Source: Tenericutes bacterium HGW-Tenericutes-5 (GTDB lineage Bacteria > Bacillota_I > Bacilli_A > Izemoplasmatales > Hujiaoplasmataceae). Taken from it: DNA of 12,648 nt. The stretch covers positions 1 through 12,648 of the forward strand of contig PGXI01000032.1 of NCBI GenBank assembly GCA_002839125.1, read 5' to 3'. The notes under the pieces were generated by a model. It was not told the origin of the DNA. It ran no database searches and saw only the letters and a program-made list of their open reading frames with translations. Shown here one piece after another: positions 1 to 8,148 of the stretch. Every line of letters starts with the position of its first letter. Position 1 is the first letter of the stretch. The position numbers were made by a program, and so were the translations under genes.

Positions 1-121
1 TAGAAACTAGTTTTAAAAGGTTAAATTCATCTTCAGCGTGATAGTTTTCATACAACTCTGGAGTCATCCACTTTTCTAATACTAACCAACCCCCAAGATT
101 AAGGCCTCTAATTTTTTCCAT
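1..121 (-). CDS. GH5-family exo-beta-1,3-glucanase-like protein (N-terminus only, runs off window)
   Basis: Only the first 40 residues are visible, starting [20 protein letters not shown]. The block [19 protein letters not shown] matches the N-terminal signature of glycoside hydrolase family 5 enzymes of the fungal exo-1,3-beta-glucanase type ([16 protein letters not shown]), followed by the usual DE-rich segment. The ATG at 121-119 sits 4 nt after a strong GAGGAGG ribosome binding site (126-132), which fixes the start. There is no signal peptide, so the enzyme is predicted to be cytoplasmic and would act on imported beta-glucan oligosaccharides. It is the fourth gene of the glucan operon, 62 nt after the lipoprotein, with a hairpin in that gap. 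The catalytic glutamates lie beyond the window, so activity and subfamily cannot be checked. The family call is fairly firm; the beta-1,3 specificity is inferred from family and context. Confidence 0.8.
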   Translation of the reverse strand, partial: MEKIRGLNLGGWLVLEKWMTPELYENYHAEDEFNLLKLVS

Positions 122-144
122 TTATCCTCCTCTTAAGAGAGAAG

Positions 145-167
145 GGGCATAGGCATGCCCTATGCCC
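145..167 (-). other. intergenic hairpin between lipoprotein and GH5 genes
   Basis: A perfect 9-bp inverted repeat, GGGCATAGG (145-153) and CCTATGCCC (159-167), with a 5-nt loop lies between the lipoprotein stop and the GH5 ribosome binding site. It is GC-rich for this genome. On the minus strand it is followed by CCTTCTCTC rather than a T-run, so it does not look like a full intrinsic terminator. It may instead be an mRNA-stabilising or processing hairpin that sets the GH5 level below or apart from the lipoprotein level. The role is inferred. Confidence 0.6.
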
Positions 168-183
168 TAATCAATCCAAGTAT

Positions 184-3100
184 TTATTCAGGAATAACGT
201 ATTCCACTGCTCCTGATAATTCTGAATCTAAGAAATCTACACCATCACCAATTGCTTTAATAGTGATATCATAAGTTCCAGCTCCTAAAGTTAATGTTGT
301 TAAATCTAAGCTATATGTTCCTGCAGCTACTGTAGTTGCTAAAACGCCATCAACATAAATTTCAAAGCTTGAAGCATCTGGTAATGCACCCCATTGTAAT
401 GTATCGGCATTAATTACTAATCCGAAAGGAGTTACAAGTTGTGTCGGACCTGAAGCTACAACATATTCGAAAACACCTGTCAAATTAGAATCTAAGTAAT
501 TTACACCATCACCAATTGCTTTTAAAGTGATATTGTATGTACCTGGATCTAATGCTAGAGCGTCTAAGTTGAATGCGTATGTTCCTGCTGCTACTGCAAA
601 TGGAGAACCTACAACACCGTCGATGTAAACTTCAAAGCCCATTGCTTCTGGGATTGCTCCCCAAACGATTTCAGTTGCTGAAACTACTACTCCAAATGGA
701 GTTGTAAGTTGTGGAATAACATTTCCATAAGCCCATCCATGTAATACAATTGTTCCTGTTTGCCCTTGAACGTTAGAGAATATAATTACTAAGTTTAAAC
801 CATTTCTTTCAGTTTCTGTCAAACTAGAAAGATCCAAAATAACTTCTTCTTGTACGCCTGATGCTATGTGTGTCATTTCTTTAGCTGCTCCGCCACCTTC
901 GATTTTGAAAAGGTAACTTTGTCCTGCTTCACCGGTAATAGTGAATATGATGGCGTTATTTGTGCCGTCAAATTCTACTAAAGAACCTTGAGCATTAATT
1001 GTCCACCATTGTTCAGGTGTATCAGCATAAGTAATAGTAATTTCTGTTTCTGTTTCAACTAATGTCATTCCATAACCAGTCCATACTTCTTCAGTTGGTT
1101 CAACAACTGGTTCTTCTTGTGGATTGAAGTTTCTGAAGAAATTAACTTCTTCAAATGTAATTAATGCTGGAACTGAAGCGGCACTAATATTTCCTAATTC
1201 GAAATCAAGTTTTCCTACTGTAGATGTTCCATCATATAAGAATGTGAATGTATAAACTACAAATTCATCAGTTAAATTAAATGTTTCTCTAAATTCTGCA
1301 CCATTACCATCAATAAGAACAAAGTTCATATCTCTAGCTACTGATGCTTTAGCTACAAATGTTAATGTATATGTTGCGCCTTCAATTAAAGTTACATTTT
1401 CTTGGAATAATTGAACACCCCAATTAGCTCCACCAAGAGCTGTAACGTCAACTAATAATTGACCTAATTCTTGAGAAATAGTTACGCCTGCAACTGGTTC
1501 CCAATCTTGAGCCCATGTACTCCAACCGATTACCTTATCAAAGGTACCATTAACAACTTGATCAGTTGCAGGAACAACTGCTTCAGATTCAACTTCTTCA
1601 AATTTAATGTTGTCAAATGTAACTGTTCCAGCTACAGAGTCAGCGATTAAACCTAATTCAAAGTCTAATTTACCAGTTGTTGAAGTGCCTTCATATAAGA
1701 ATTCAAATGTATATGTATCCATTGTTGCAGTTAATGCAATTGTAGTAAATGATTCAGCACCATTACCATCAATTAATTTAACATTGATTGATCTTGTAGT
1801 ATCAGCCATTGCATCAAATGTAACGCGATATGTTTTTCCAGCTTCTAATACTAAACCTTCTTGGAATAATTGGATTGCCCAGTTTGCATCTCCTAGTAAA
1901 TCTGTAGTAACTACATATTCACCATTAACAATACCAGCTGTTACAGAAGGGATTCCAGTTCCTTGATCCCAATCTTGAGACCATACACTCCAACCATCCA
2001 CATTGAAGTCGCCATTAACTACTAATTCGTCTTGTTGTAAAATACTTAATTCTACATCATCAATAGTTATTGTGCTTGCAACATAATTAGTCATGTTTCC
2101 TAACATAAACATAAGTCTTTCATTATCAGTATAATCACCTTCATAAGTGAAGATAAATGAATATGTAGCTGCATCTGTTGTTAAAGCAAATGTTTGAGCA
2201 TGATTATCACTAACTTTAGCGATAATGTCTCTAGCTACTGTTGAACTAGCTGTAAATGTTAATTTGTATGTTTCACCAGCAACTAATTCGATACCTCTTT
2301 GTTTTAACATTACACTCCAGTCAGCTCCGCCAACTGCAGTAACTTCGATAACTGCTGCTTCGCCGATTACTGAGAATGTTGCTGCTGCTCCATCCCAACC
2401 TGCTACATAATAATACCAAATTTCAGGATCTGTAATGTCAGCATATCCGTTTAGTTCATCTTGAACTTCAGGAACGATTGTAGTTGTTGTAACAAATGTT
2501 CCATCTGTAATATCATCTGTGTTATTGAATACCAAACTTACAACTGTAACATTAATAGTTATTGTAGCAATGTTACCAGCCACATCACTTACAGTATAAG
2601 TAACTGTGTATTCACCAGGAGTTGAAGTATCAACATCACTTACGTAATTACTTGAATCTAAAACGATGTTTCCATCAACAACGTCAAATACAGTTACACC
2701 AGCTAATGGATCATAAACAGCTCCAGTTTCTAAAACTAAATCAGTAGCTCCAGAAATAATTGGCGCTGCAGTATCTGGATCTGGTGTTGATTCAACGATA
2801 CTAACATTGTCATAATAAATAACTGTAGCTAAGTTATCAGTACCTACACCACCATTGACTGTACCATTTTCAAATAACAATTGTCCTTCACCAGTTGCAT
2901 TATTCATTGTGAATTTAAATGTAAATGTTTGCCAATCTGTTGATAAGTCAAATACTTGAGGTTGACCAGGTTTGTAATCTACGAACCAAGGAGCACCACT
3001 TAATAATTGACCAACTTGAACGTTGATTGAACGTACAGCGTCTGCTTTTGCGTCAAATGTAATTTCATAAGTAACACCATTTTCAAATTCGATAACGTTA

Positions 3101-3717
3101 CTTTCTAGACGTGGAGCCCAAGCAGCCCATGATGGAGATAAAACAGTTAATACTCCAACTTCATCTGTAACAGCGAATGTTGATGAACTTCCTTCACCGT
3201 CTGTAACATTCCAAACAGCATTTCCTAAACTGAAATCACCATTTTGAACAATTTCGTCACCGATAAGATTTGGATCTACTTCTACATAAACATAACGAGT
3301 TTCTTCTTTCTTATTTCCAGCTTGGTCTGTAACGCTGTATTTTAAGAAATTAGTTCCTGTTTTAGTAGTGTCTACTATACCAGTAACGGTAACTTGATCT
3401 GTAATATCACCATCAACATTATCTATAGCACTTACCCCTTCCATTGGGTCAAAAACAGCATTTAAATAGATAGTGATATCATCTACACCAGAGATAACTG
3501 GTGCTTCTGTGTCTTGAACACCTGTAGTAGGAGCTACTGTTGTAGGAGCTACCGTAGTAGGTGCTTGCGTTGTTGGTGCTACAGTTGTTGGAGCAACTGT
3601 TGTTGGTGCAACTGTCGTTGGAGCTGCCGTTGTCGGAGCTTCAGTTGTTGCGCCATTACAAGCTGCTACAGCAAAAACTGTAAAAACCATTAAGAACATA
3701 AATAAAACTTTTTTCAT
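184..3717 (-). CDS. large surface lipoprotein with multiple CBM4/9-like carbohydrate-binding modules
   Basis: 1177 residues. A charged, hydrophobic signal peptide ends in the lipobox VAA-C20, so the mature protein should be lipid-anchored on the outer face of the membrane. Domains in order: a Thr/Pro spacer of eight APTT pentapeptides (26-65); an HYR/DUF5011 Ig-like domain (about 69-147); a CBM4/9-like jelly roll (about 154-308); a second DUF5011-like domain (316-393); three more CBM4/9-like modules (about 400-559, 564-707, 718-862); an unassigned beta-rich segment (876-1000); and two Fn3-like repeats (about 1003-1087 and 1093-1175). The CBM calls rest on the pattern NGDF...GxTYxxTFxAxAxxxRxI...TFxFxYEG...GxLxFxLG...ITIDDV. 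No catalytic motif is seen. It is third in the operon, 19 nt after the phosphorylase, with a GGAGG site 6 nt before the ATG. The inferred role is to bind laminarin-like glucan and hold it at the cell surface; the ligand is not proven. Confidence 0.85.
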   Translation of the reverse strand: MKKVLFMFLMVFTVFAVAACNGATTEAPTTAAPTTVAPTTVAPTTVAPTTQAPTTVAPTTVAPTTGVQDTEAPVISGVDDITIYLNAVFDPMEGVSAIDNVDGDITDQVTVTGIVDTTKTGTNFLKYSVTDQAGNKKEETRYVYVEVDPNLIGDEIVQNGDFSLGNAVWNVTDGEGSSSTFAVTDEVGVLTVLSPSWAAWAPRLESNVIEFENGVTYEITFDAKADAVRSINVQVGQLLSGAPWFVDYKPGQPQVFDLSTDWQTFTFKFTMNNATGEGQLLFENGTVNGGVGTDNLATVIYYDNVSIVESTPDPDTAAPIISGATDLVLETGAVYDPLAGVTVFDVVDGNIVLDSSNYVSDVDTSTPGEYTVTYTVSDVAGNIATITINVTVVSLVFNNTDDITDGTFVTTTTIVPEVQDELNGYADITDPEIWYYYVAGWDGAAATFSVIGEAAVIEVTAVGGADWSVMLKQRGIELVAGETYKLTFTASSTVARDIIAKVSDNHAQTFALTTDAATYSFIFTYEGDYTDNERLMFMLGNMTNYVASTITIDDVELSILQQDELVVNGDFNVDGWSVWSQDWDQGTGIPSVTAGIVNGEYVVTTDLLGDANWAIQLFQEGLVLEAGKTYRVTFDAMADTTRSINVKLIDGNGAESFTTIALTATMDTYTFEFLYEGTSTTGKLDFELGLIADSVAGTVTFDNIKFEEVESEAVVPATDQVVNGTFDKVIGWSTWAQDWEPVAGVTISQELGQLLVDVTALGGANWGVQLFQENVTLIEGATYTLTFVAKASVARDMNFVLIDGNGAEFRETFNLTDEFVVYTFTFLYDGTSTVGKLDFELGNISAASVPALITFEEVNFFRNFNPQEEPVVEPTEEVWTGYGMTLVETETEITITYADTPEQWWTINAQGSLVEFDGTNNAIIFTITGEAGQSYLFKIEGGGAAKEMTHIASGVQEEVILDLSSLTETERNGLNLVIIFSNVQGQTGTIVLHGWAYGNVIPQLTTPFGVVVSATEIVWGAIPEAMGFEVYIDGVVGSPFAVAAGTYAFNLDALALDPGTYNITLKAIGDGVNYLDSNLTGVFEYVVASGPTQLVTPFGLVINADTLQWGALPDASSFEIYVDGVLATTVAAGTYSLDLTTLTLGAGTYDITIKAIGDGVDFLDSELSGAVEYVIPE
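193..441 (-). repeat. C-terminal Fn3-like repeat, copy 2 of the lipoprotein
   Basis: Encodes residues about 1093-1175. It shares with copy 1 the series LxTPFGxVxxAxxxxWGAxPxAxxFExYxDGV, AAGTYxxxL, GTYxITxKAIGDGVxxLDSxLxGxxEYV, so it arose by duplication of an approximately 85-residue Fn3-like beta-sandwich. Such repeats usually act as spacers or protein-contact modules. Confidence 0.75.
457..711 (-). repeat. C-terminal Fn3-like repeat, copy 1 of the lipoprotein
   Basis: Encodes residues about 1003-1087 and is the partner of the copy at 193-441. The repeats diverge at many positions but keep the TPFG, WGA and KAIGDGV blocks in register. Confidence 0.75.
1132..1566 (-). repeat. CBM4/9-like module 4 of the lipoprotein
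   Basis: Encodes residues about 718-862. It is closely related to the module at 1597-2028: both carry GWSxWxQDW, ANWxxQLFQE, a YEG or YDG element, GTSTxGKLDFELG and a terminal ITFEEV/VTFDNI strand, indicating a recent internal duplication. The retained Trp residues are candidates for the sugar-binding face. Confidence 0.7.
1597..2028 (-). repeat. CBM4/9-like module 3 of the lipoprotein
   Basis: Encodes residues about 564-707, opening VVNGDF..DGWSVWSQDW and closing TVTFDNIKFEEV. It is the closest relative of module 4. The modules at 2041-2520 and 2794-3258 share the fold pattern but are more distant. Confidence 0.7.
3523..3642 (-). repeat. eight in-frame 15-bp repeats encoding the (V/A/E/Q)APTT spacer
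   Basis: Residues 26-65 are eight consecutive pentapeptides, EAPTT AAPTT, three VAPTT, QAPTT and two VAPTT, directly after the lipidated Cys20. The 15-bp units are degenerate at third positions, so the array is not freshly expanded, but slippage would add or remove units without breaking the frame. It is probably a flexible, possibly modified, stalk lifting the CBM modules off the membrane. Confidence 0.9.
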
Positions 3718-3736
3718 AACTTTCCTCCATATTTTT

Positions 3737-6700
3737 TTATTTTAAATATATGTTAATTTTTTTGTAATGCCCATCTCTAATTAGTAATGCTTTTTCACCT
3801 TGCACAAATTTCCCTTCAACCACCTCCATATTATTTGATTCATCTATGAGTTCATATCTAAAGTTGTCAACATTTTCATATGTATCTTTGATTTCATCAA
3901 CTAAATAATTAACTTGAGTCTTGCTTAATAAAGTAAATGAAACTCTATTGTTTTGGCCAAAGAAGTCTTTGGCGATAATTGGTTTAGGATAAAAAACTAA
4001 ACTATTGTCATTATAATCAAACGGTTTTTTACCCAACATCATCATTGTCCAAATATTGAGTGATTCAACAGTTGAACCACTTAATCTTGCAAAGAATCCT
4101 TGTCCATGAATGTTTGGATTTGGGTTATTTGAGGTCGCGATAAAACTTGAATTCTCTAAGATGCTTCTTCCATAAACCTCTGGATTCATGAAGCACACTA
4201 GATTGGTTTTCAACTCTTCAAAGAACTCTTTATATAAGCCACCCTTCATTAATCCTAAAAGGTATTTATAGGTCATATGCAAGAAATTACTTTCTCTTTC
4301 CAACCATCCCGGAGTAAAAGCTTTAACCCTACCAATTTCAAATGTGTCATTATCTAACGGAACAGAAGTCTTATATTGCTTTAACTCTTTATCGTAAAGA
4401 TTGCTTAATTTTATCTTTTGTACCATCTTTATGATTTTGTCTTTTGGAAAATCAATTTTAAGTAATCTTGCTGGAGCTTCTAAGAATGGCGATACTGAAT
4501 GTTTTACAAAACTAATCGGTTTTACTAAAGTTTCTTTTTCCATTTGTTTTGTGATTTCATAATCCTTAACTTCATAAGTTAAATATGTTGGAATTATCCC
4601 TTCATATTCATCATAAAGATTTTCTAGTCTTTCGCCAATAAATTTGCTCATTTTTTCAATTGCAGTTAAGATTTCATCCATCTCAAACTCAATAAAATCA
4701 CCTTTTAAACCATAAAATATCGAATCACGATATTTTTCTCTTAAGTTTACTCTTGATGAATAATCAAAATTATTCTTTAAACCTTGGAAAAATTCTGCGA
4801 TTTCAATAGGTAAGCTTACTTTACCATTAACTTTGTGGCTTAGAATAAAGTCGAAAATTCTTTTAAGTTCAATCGCTTCTGAGATACCGGAACCAAATAG
4901 TCCTGGAAGTCCATTCATTGCATCATTCCAACCCGGTTTTCCAGCTTCCATTTCGACTCCATAACCTTCTGGATCGAGTAAAGAAAACTTGTTAAGGGCT
5001 AAAACTAATAATTTTGTGAATAGATCCGACTTATAATACTCACCATTAATCTTTGAAAAATCACCCTCATTTTTCAAATGATCTAAACTTTTATATTGTC
5101 TAACCAATCCGTCAGAACGTAAAACACTTTTTTCTTCTTGTTTTAAAATTCTAATCGGAGATTGATAATACATGAAAATATTTTTATTAAAATAATAGTC
5201 ATTGAACTTGTCAGGATAAACTGCTAAATATGATTCAACCAAATCCATTATGTATGTAAAATGGTCAATCCAATATCCTTCACCAAAATTACTTTCAATT
5301 CTCATGTCGCTATTATCAATAATATCTGATAAGTACTTTTCTTCTTTTGTTAGTACTTCGATATCATTTCTTTCAACGAAATTAACCAGATCGCCTGGAG
5401 TGAATTTTCTTGAAAATAATTCATCCAGTTTTTCTTTGTTTTTCCCAAAATGAAGATTAATTAATCCGTTTCTTTGTTTTTCTCTAATTCGATAGGAAAT
5501 TCCATTAACTGATAACGGGTTATATCCATCTAATTGAATTAAATTCCCAAATTGATATACATTGAAGAATTTAACTTCCTTATGAATTAAAGAATCTAAT
5601 CTTCTGTTTTGACAAACATCTCTAAAATTTCCGGGACCAGTTGAGTAATACTCTGGAGCTAATGAGAAGAAATTATAATCTCTTTCCAAATCTCCATGTT
5701 TTCTAGCATATACATGGTAAATTTGACTTCCGATTTTTATTGGATAACCCCCTCGAAGAAGATTATCTAAATAATTTTGCTTAATATATGCATCAAATTC
5801 TTTATAAGCTGTTTCAGTTTCAACATCTTTTAATAAATCATTAATAATGTCTTTCGCTTCAACTTCTTTTTCTTTAATGTAACCAATGTTTGTTAAATCT
5901 TTGATTATCTTTTTTAAGCGTTCAAGTGAATGTGTATGTCCTGCTAAAGCATATATTTCGTAAGAATCCTTTAAAACTATCGTTTTGGCGATAAAAGCCG
6001 CAGGAACTTTATTCTTATTTACTTGTTCTTTCTTGAGCAATTCTTTCACGCTTGAATTAACAAAATTAATTGGAATACTTTTAGAAGTATCATACCCAAA
6101 GATTAAATCGCGATCCGCAATCAAATCTAAAAGCCCGTTATTATCAAATCCAACGTAGAAGTTTCCTTCTCTTACTTCAGAAACAACTGCACTATCTCCT
6201 GTTGAACCTCTTAGTTTATAGAAGCCAAACTTTTCTTCTAGGCATTCAACGTCCATCCAACTTTGCAAAAGATTTGATAAGGACTTAAACTCCTCGGTTC
6301 TAACTCCTGCAGGAAGAATTTCTGCCAATCCATCGATGATTTCTAAATCTTTTTTTATTGTGTCTAGATTCTCAATCTTCACTGTTCTAACCAATGCTGG
6401 TATTTCTTCATTAGGCAAACCGAAATACCCAACGGTTACTTTAATGTTTAATTCTGGATTAATTTCTTCGGTACTTACTTTGTGTGATTCAATAATTATC
6501 TTATTTTCAAAGCTGTTATTGATATTAAAAGGCTCATATATTATTCCATTAAACTTAATAAAGGTTCTAAATCCATCTCTTCCCACTGTTTCATAGGCTT
6601 TATTTGCTGAATGAAACAATGTAATTGGATGATTCTTATCTTGTAGACCAAACCCGCTAATCAATTGTCCGCGGTTTACATAGAATGCCCAAAGCGGAAT

Positions 6701-6808
6701 TCCTCTTTTACCAGCTAGTCCTGGTAAAAAATTAGCGAAAGTTTTTTTCTTATTGTAATTTTCAATTGTAAATTGAGAATTGTTATAATAATATTCTTTA
6801 TTTTTCAT
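3737..6808 (-). CDS. GH94-clan beta-glucan phosphorylase, GH161/GH149-like
   Basis: 1023 residues from the ATG at 6808, chosen because AAAGGAG (6817-6823) lies 8 nt upstream; an adjacent in-frame TTG at 6811 would add one residue at poorer spacing. The N-terminal blocks KTFANFLPGLAG (22-33) and GIPLWAFYVNRGQ (36-48) are typical of large inverting phosphorylases often annotated 'cellobiose phosphorylase'. The motif PGWNDAMNGLPGLFGSG contains Asp629, aligned by motif with the general-acid Asp of GH94 (the WND motif). HGQGFF (901-906) and RLSGST (908-913) lie where GH94 enzymes bind phosphate. At over 1000 residues it is longer than classical GH94 cellobiose phosphorylases and fits GH149/GH161 beta-1,3-glucan phosphorylases. 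There is no signal peptide, so it is cytoplasmic. The reaction would be phosphorolysis of beta-1,3-glucooligosaccharides to glucose-1-phosphate. It follows the GH30 stop by only 3 nt. Phosphorylase clan is firm; exact family and linkage are inferred. Confidence 0.82.
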   Translation of the reverse strand: MKNKEYYYNNSQFTIENYNKKKTFANFLPGLAGKRGIPLWAFYVNRGQLISGFGLQDKNHPITLFHSANKAYETVGRDGFRTFIKFNGIIYEPFNINNSFENKIIIESHKVSTEEINPELNIKVTVGYFGLPNEEIPALVRTVKIENLDTIKKDLEIIDGLAEILPAGVRTEEFKSLSNLLQSWMDVECLEEKFGFYKLRGSTGDSAVVSEVREGNFYVGFDNNGLLDLIADRDLIFGYDTSKSIPINFVNSSVKELLKKEQVNKNKVPAAFIAKTIVLKDSYEIYALAGHTHSLERLKKIIKDLTNIGYIKEKEVEAKDIINDLLKDVETETAYKEFDAYIKQNYLDNLLRGGYPIKIGSQIYHVYARKHGDLERDYNFFSLAPEYYSTGPGNFRDVCQNRRLDSLIHKEVKFFNVYQFGNLIQLDGYNPLSVNGISYRIREKQRNGLINLHFGKNKEKLDELFSRKFTPGDLVNFVERNDIEVLTKEEKYLSDIIDNSDMRIESNFGEGYWIDHFTYIMDLVESYLAVYPDKFNDYYFNKNIFMYYQSPIRILKQEEKSVLRSDGLVRQYKSLDHLKNEGDFSKINGEYYKSDLFTKLLVLALNKFSLLDPEGYGVEMEAGKPGWNDAMNGLPGLFGSGISEAIELKRIFDFILSHKVNGKVSLPIEIAEFFQGLKNNFDYSSRVNLREKYRDSIFYGLKGDFIEFEMDEILTAIEKMSKFIGERLENLYDEYEGIIPTYLTYEVKDYEITKQMEKETLVKPISFVKHSVSPFLEAPARLLKIDFPKDKIIKMVQKIKLSNLYDKELKQYKTSVPLDNDTFEIGRVKAFTPGWLERESNFLHMTYKYLLGLMKGGLYKEFFEELKTNLVCFMNPEVYGRSILENSSFIATSNNPNPNIHGQGFFARLSGSTVESLNIWTMMMLGKKPFDYNDNSLVFYPKPIIAKDFFGQNNRVSFTLLSKTQVNYLVDEIKDTYENVDNFRYELIDESNNMEVVEGKFVQGEKALLIRDGHYKKINIYLK

Positions 6809-6811
6809 CAA

Positions 6812-8134
6812 TTATTCTCCTTTATAAACTATGGTCATTATGCTTCTTTTTTCTAGTTTAAATGTCGTATTATTTTTGTTATTGATGGTAAAATTATAAT
6901 CATTTTCTGTTTCGTTTAAGAGAATAATCACAACCGAATCATCAGGATTCTTAAATGCGATTTGCTTAACTTCTTTATTACTACATTCTGAATAAACACG
7001 ATAAGCACCAGAATGGATATGTTTTGAGAAATGACCGATATAATAATAAGAACTATTGAAAATTAACTCATCATTAATTGTGTCGGAAAGGATTGGTGCA
7101 TCACAGTAATTACCAACATGATTAGGTCCACCCATTTCGTCTAGTGTAAAGTTCCAATCGATAAACGCCTCGCACCAATTACTAAAATCTCCGATAATGT
7201 TTCTAGCGTATCTTTCGCCTGTTTCATAAACATTAGGATGTGGTCCGCCTTCAATACAACCTTCTGTAAAAATAATTTGTTTATCTGGGAAAAGTTCATG
7301 GACCTTACCAACATTTTTAAATTCTTCACTTACATACCAATGAATAGCTGTCCCATCGACGTATTTGGCAGCTTCTTTATCATCTAAAACTGCACTAGCT
7401 CTTTCAATTACAACATCGCGGTTGTGATCCCATATAAATAACTTAATATCTTTAAATTTACCATTTTTTAATGTTGGACCTAAATAAAACTTAACAAAAT
7501 CTCTTTCTTCTTCTCCGGAATACAAACAAGAATCCCATGTTTGTTTAGCAGCTGGTTCATTTTGAACAGTAAGAGCAAATGGTTTTAAACCTGCCTTAAC
7601 TATTTCTTCAAGAAATTTAATATAATAGTTCGCCCAAACTTGATTGAACTCTGGTTTTAACTTACCGCCTAGATTCATATTATTGTTTGTTTTCATCCAA
7701 GCTGGTGGACTCCAAGGCGATACTAATAACTCAATTTTTTTGTTTGCGATTGCTTCAGCGCGCTTAATTGTCGGGATAACATGCACGAACTCCCTGGAAA
7801 TATCAAAAGTTTTTAACTGTTGATCATTATCTTTCACATAGGTATAATTGCCTAAAGAAAAATCACTACTATTCATATGAATTCTTCCGATATTATATTT
7901 TAATCCTTCGGTTTGATCGAAATATGCTTTTAATATACGTTCTTGGTTTTGTCTGCTCATCCTATCTAGCGTATAACAAGCCGACTCTGTGAACGCGCCA
8001 CCAAACCCTAAAATTTGTTGAAATTTAACTTTACTATCGACATTAATTACAAAATCCGGTTGATCTTTTGATTCAACCGGCATTAACTCATGACGATATT
8101 TACTATACTTTGAAGTTACGTAAACATTAATCAT
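6812..8134 (-). CDS. cytoplasmic GH30 glycosidase (beta-glucosidase / beta-1,6-glucanase type)
   Basis: 440 residues from the ATG at 8134, which is 9 nt after AGGAG (8144-8148); an in-frame TTG directly before it (8137) is an alternative. GH30 hallmarks are in order: GFGGAFTES (43-51), SPWSPPAWMKTN (139-150), the acid/base Glu193 in TVQNEPA, HWY (265-267) and the nucleophile Glu291 in IIFTEGC. The remaining C-terminal part (about 375-440) is the beta-rich side domain of this (beta/alpha)8 family, so the protein looks complete. There is no signal peptide, although many characterised GH30 glucanases are secreted. GH30 includes glucosylceramidases, beta-1,6-glucanases and beta-xylosidases; next to a glucan phosphorylase and a GH5 enzyme, removal of beta-1,6-linked glucose branches from imported laminarin-type oligosaccharides is the best guess. 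It is the first gene of the operon, downstream of an operator-controlled promoter. Confidence 0.88.
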   Translation of the reverse strand: MINVYVTSKYSKYRHELMPVESKDQPDFVINVDSKVKFQQILGFGGAFTESACYTLDRMSRQNQERILKAYFDQTEGLKYNIGRIHMNSSDFSLGNYTYVKDNDQQLKTFDISREFVHVIPTIKRAEAIANKKIELLVSPWSPPAWMKTNNNMNLGGKLKPEFNQVWANYYIKFLEEIVKAGLKPFALTVQNEPAAKQTWDSCLYSGEEERDFVKFYLGPTLKNGKFKDIKLFIWDHNRDVVIERASAVLDDKEAAKYVDGTAIHWYVSEEFKNVGKVHELFPDKQIIFTEGCIEGGPHPNVYETGERYARNIIGDFSNWCEAFIDWNFTLDEMGGPNHVGNYCDAPILSDTINDELIFNSSYYYIGHFSKHIHSGAYRVYSECSNKEVKQIAFKNPDDSVVIILLNETENDYNFTINNKNNTTFKLEKRSIMTIVYKGE

Positions 8135-8148
8135 CAATATTTTCTCCT

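Noticed and set aside
1607..1966. Plus-strand open frame of 119 codons inside the lipoprotein gene, and similar frames at 2225-2410, 5250-5453 and 6336-6596
   Set aside because: They lie antisense to well-supported genes with recognisable domains, have no ribosome binding site or family signature, and have the odd composition expected of the reverse frame of a repetitive gene.
3523..3642. Possible CRISPR-like or regulatory repeat array
   Set aside because: The 15-bp units are contiguous, have no spacers, and are in frame with the APTT peptide repeat; this is protein-coding low complexity.
7141..7329. Minus-strand 62-codon open frame in another frame of the GH30 gene
   Set aside because: It overlaps the region encoding the GH30 nucleophile motif in the correct frame; no independent signal supports it.
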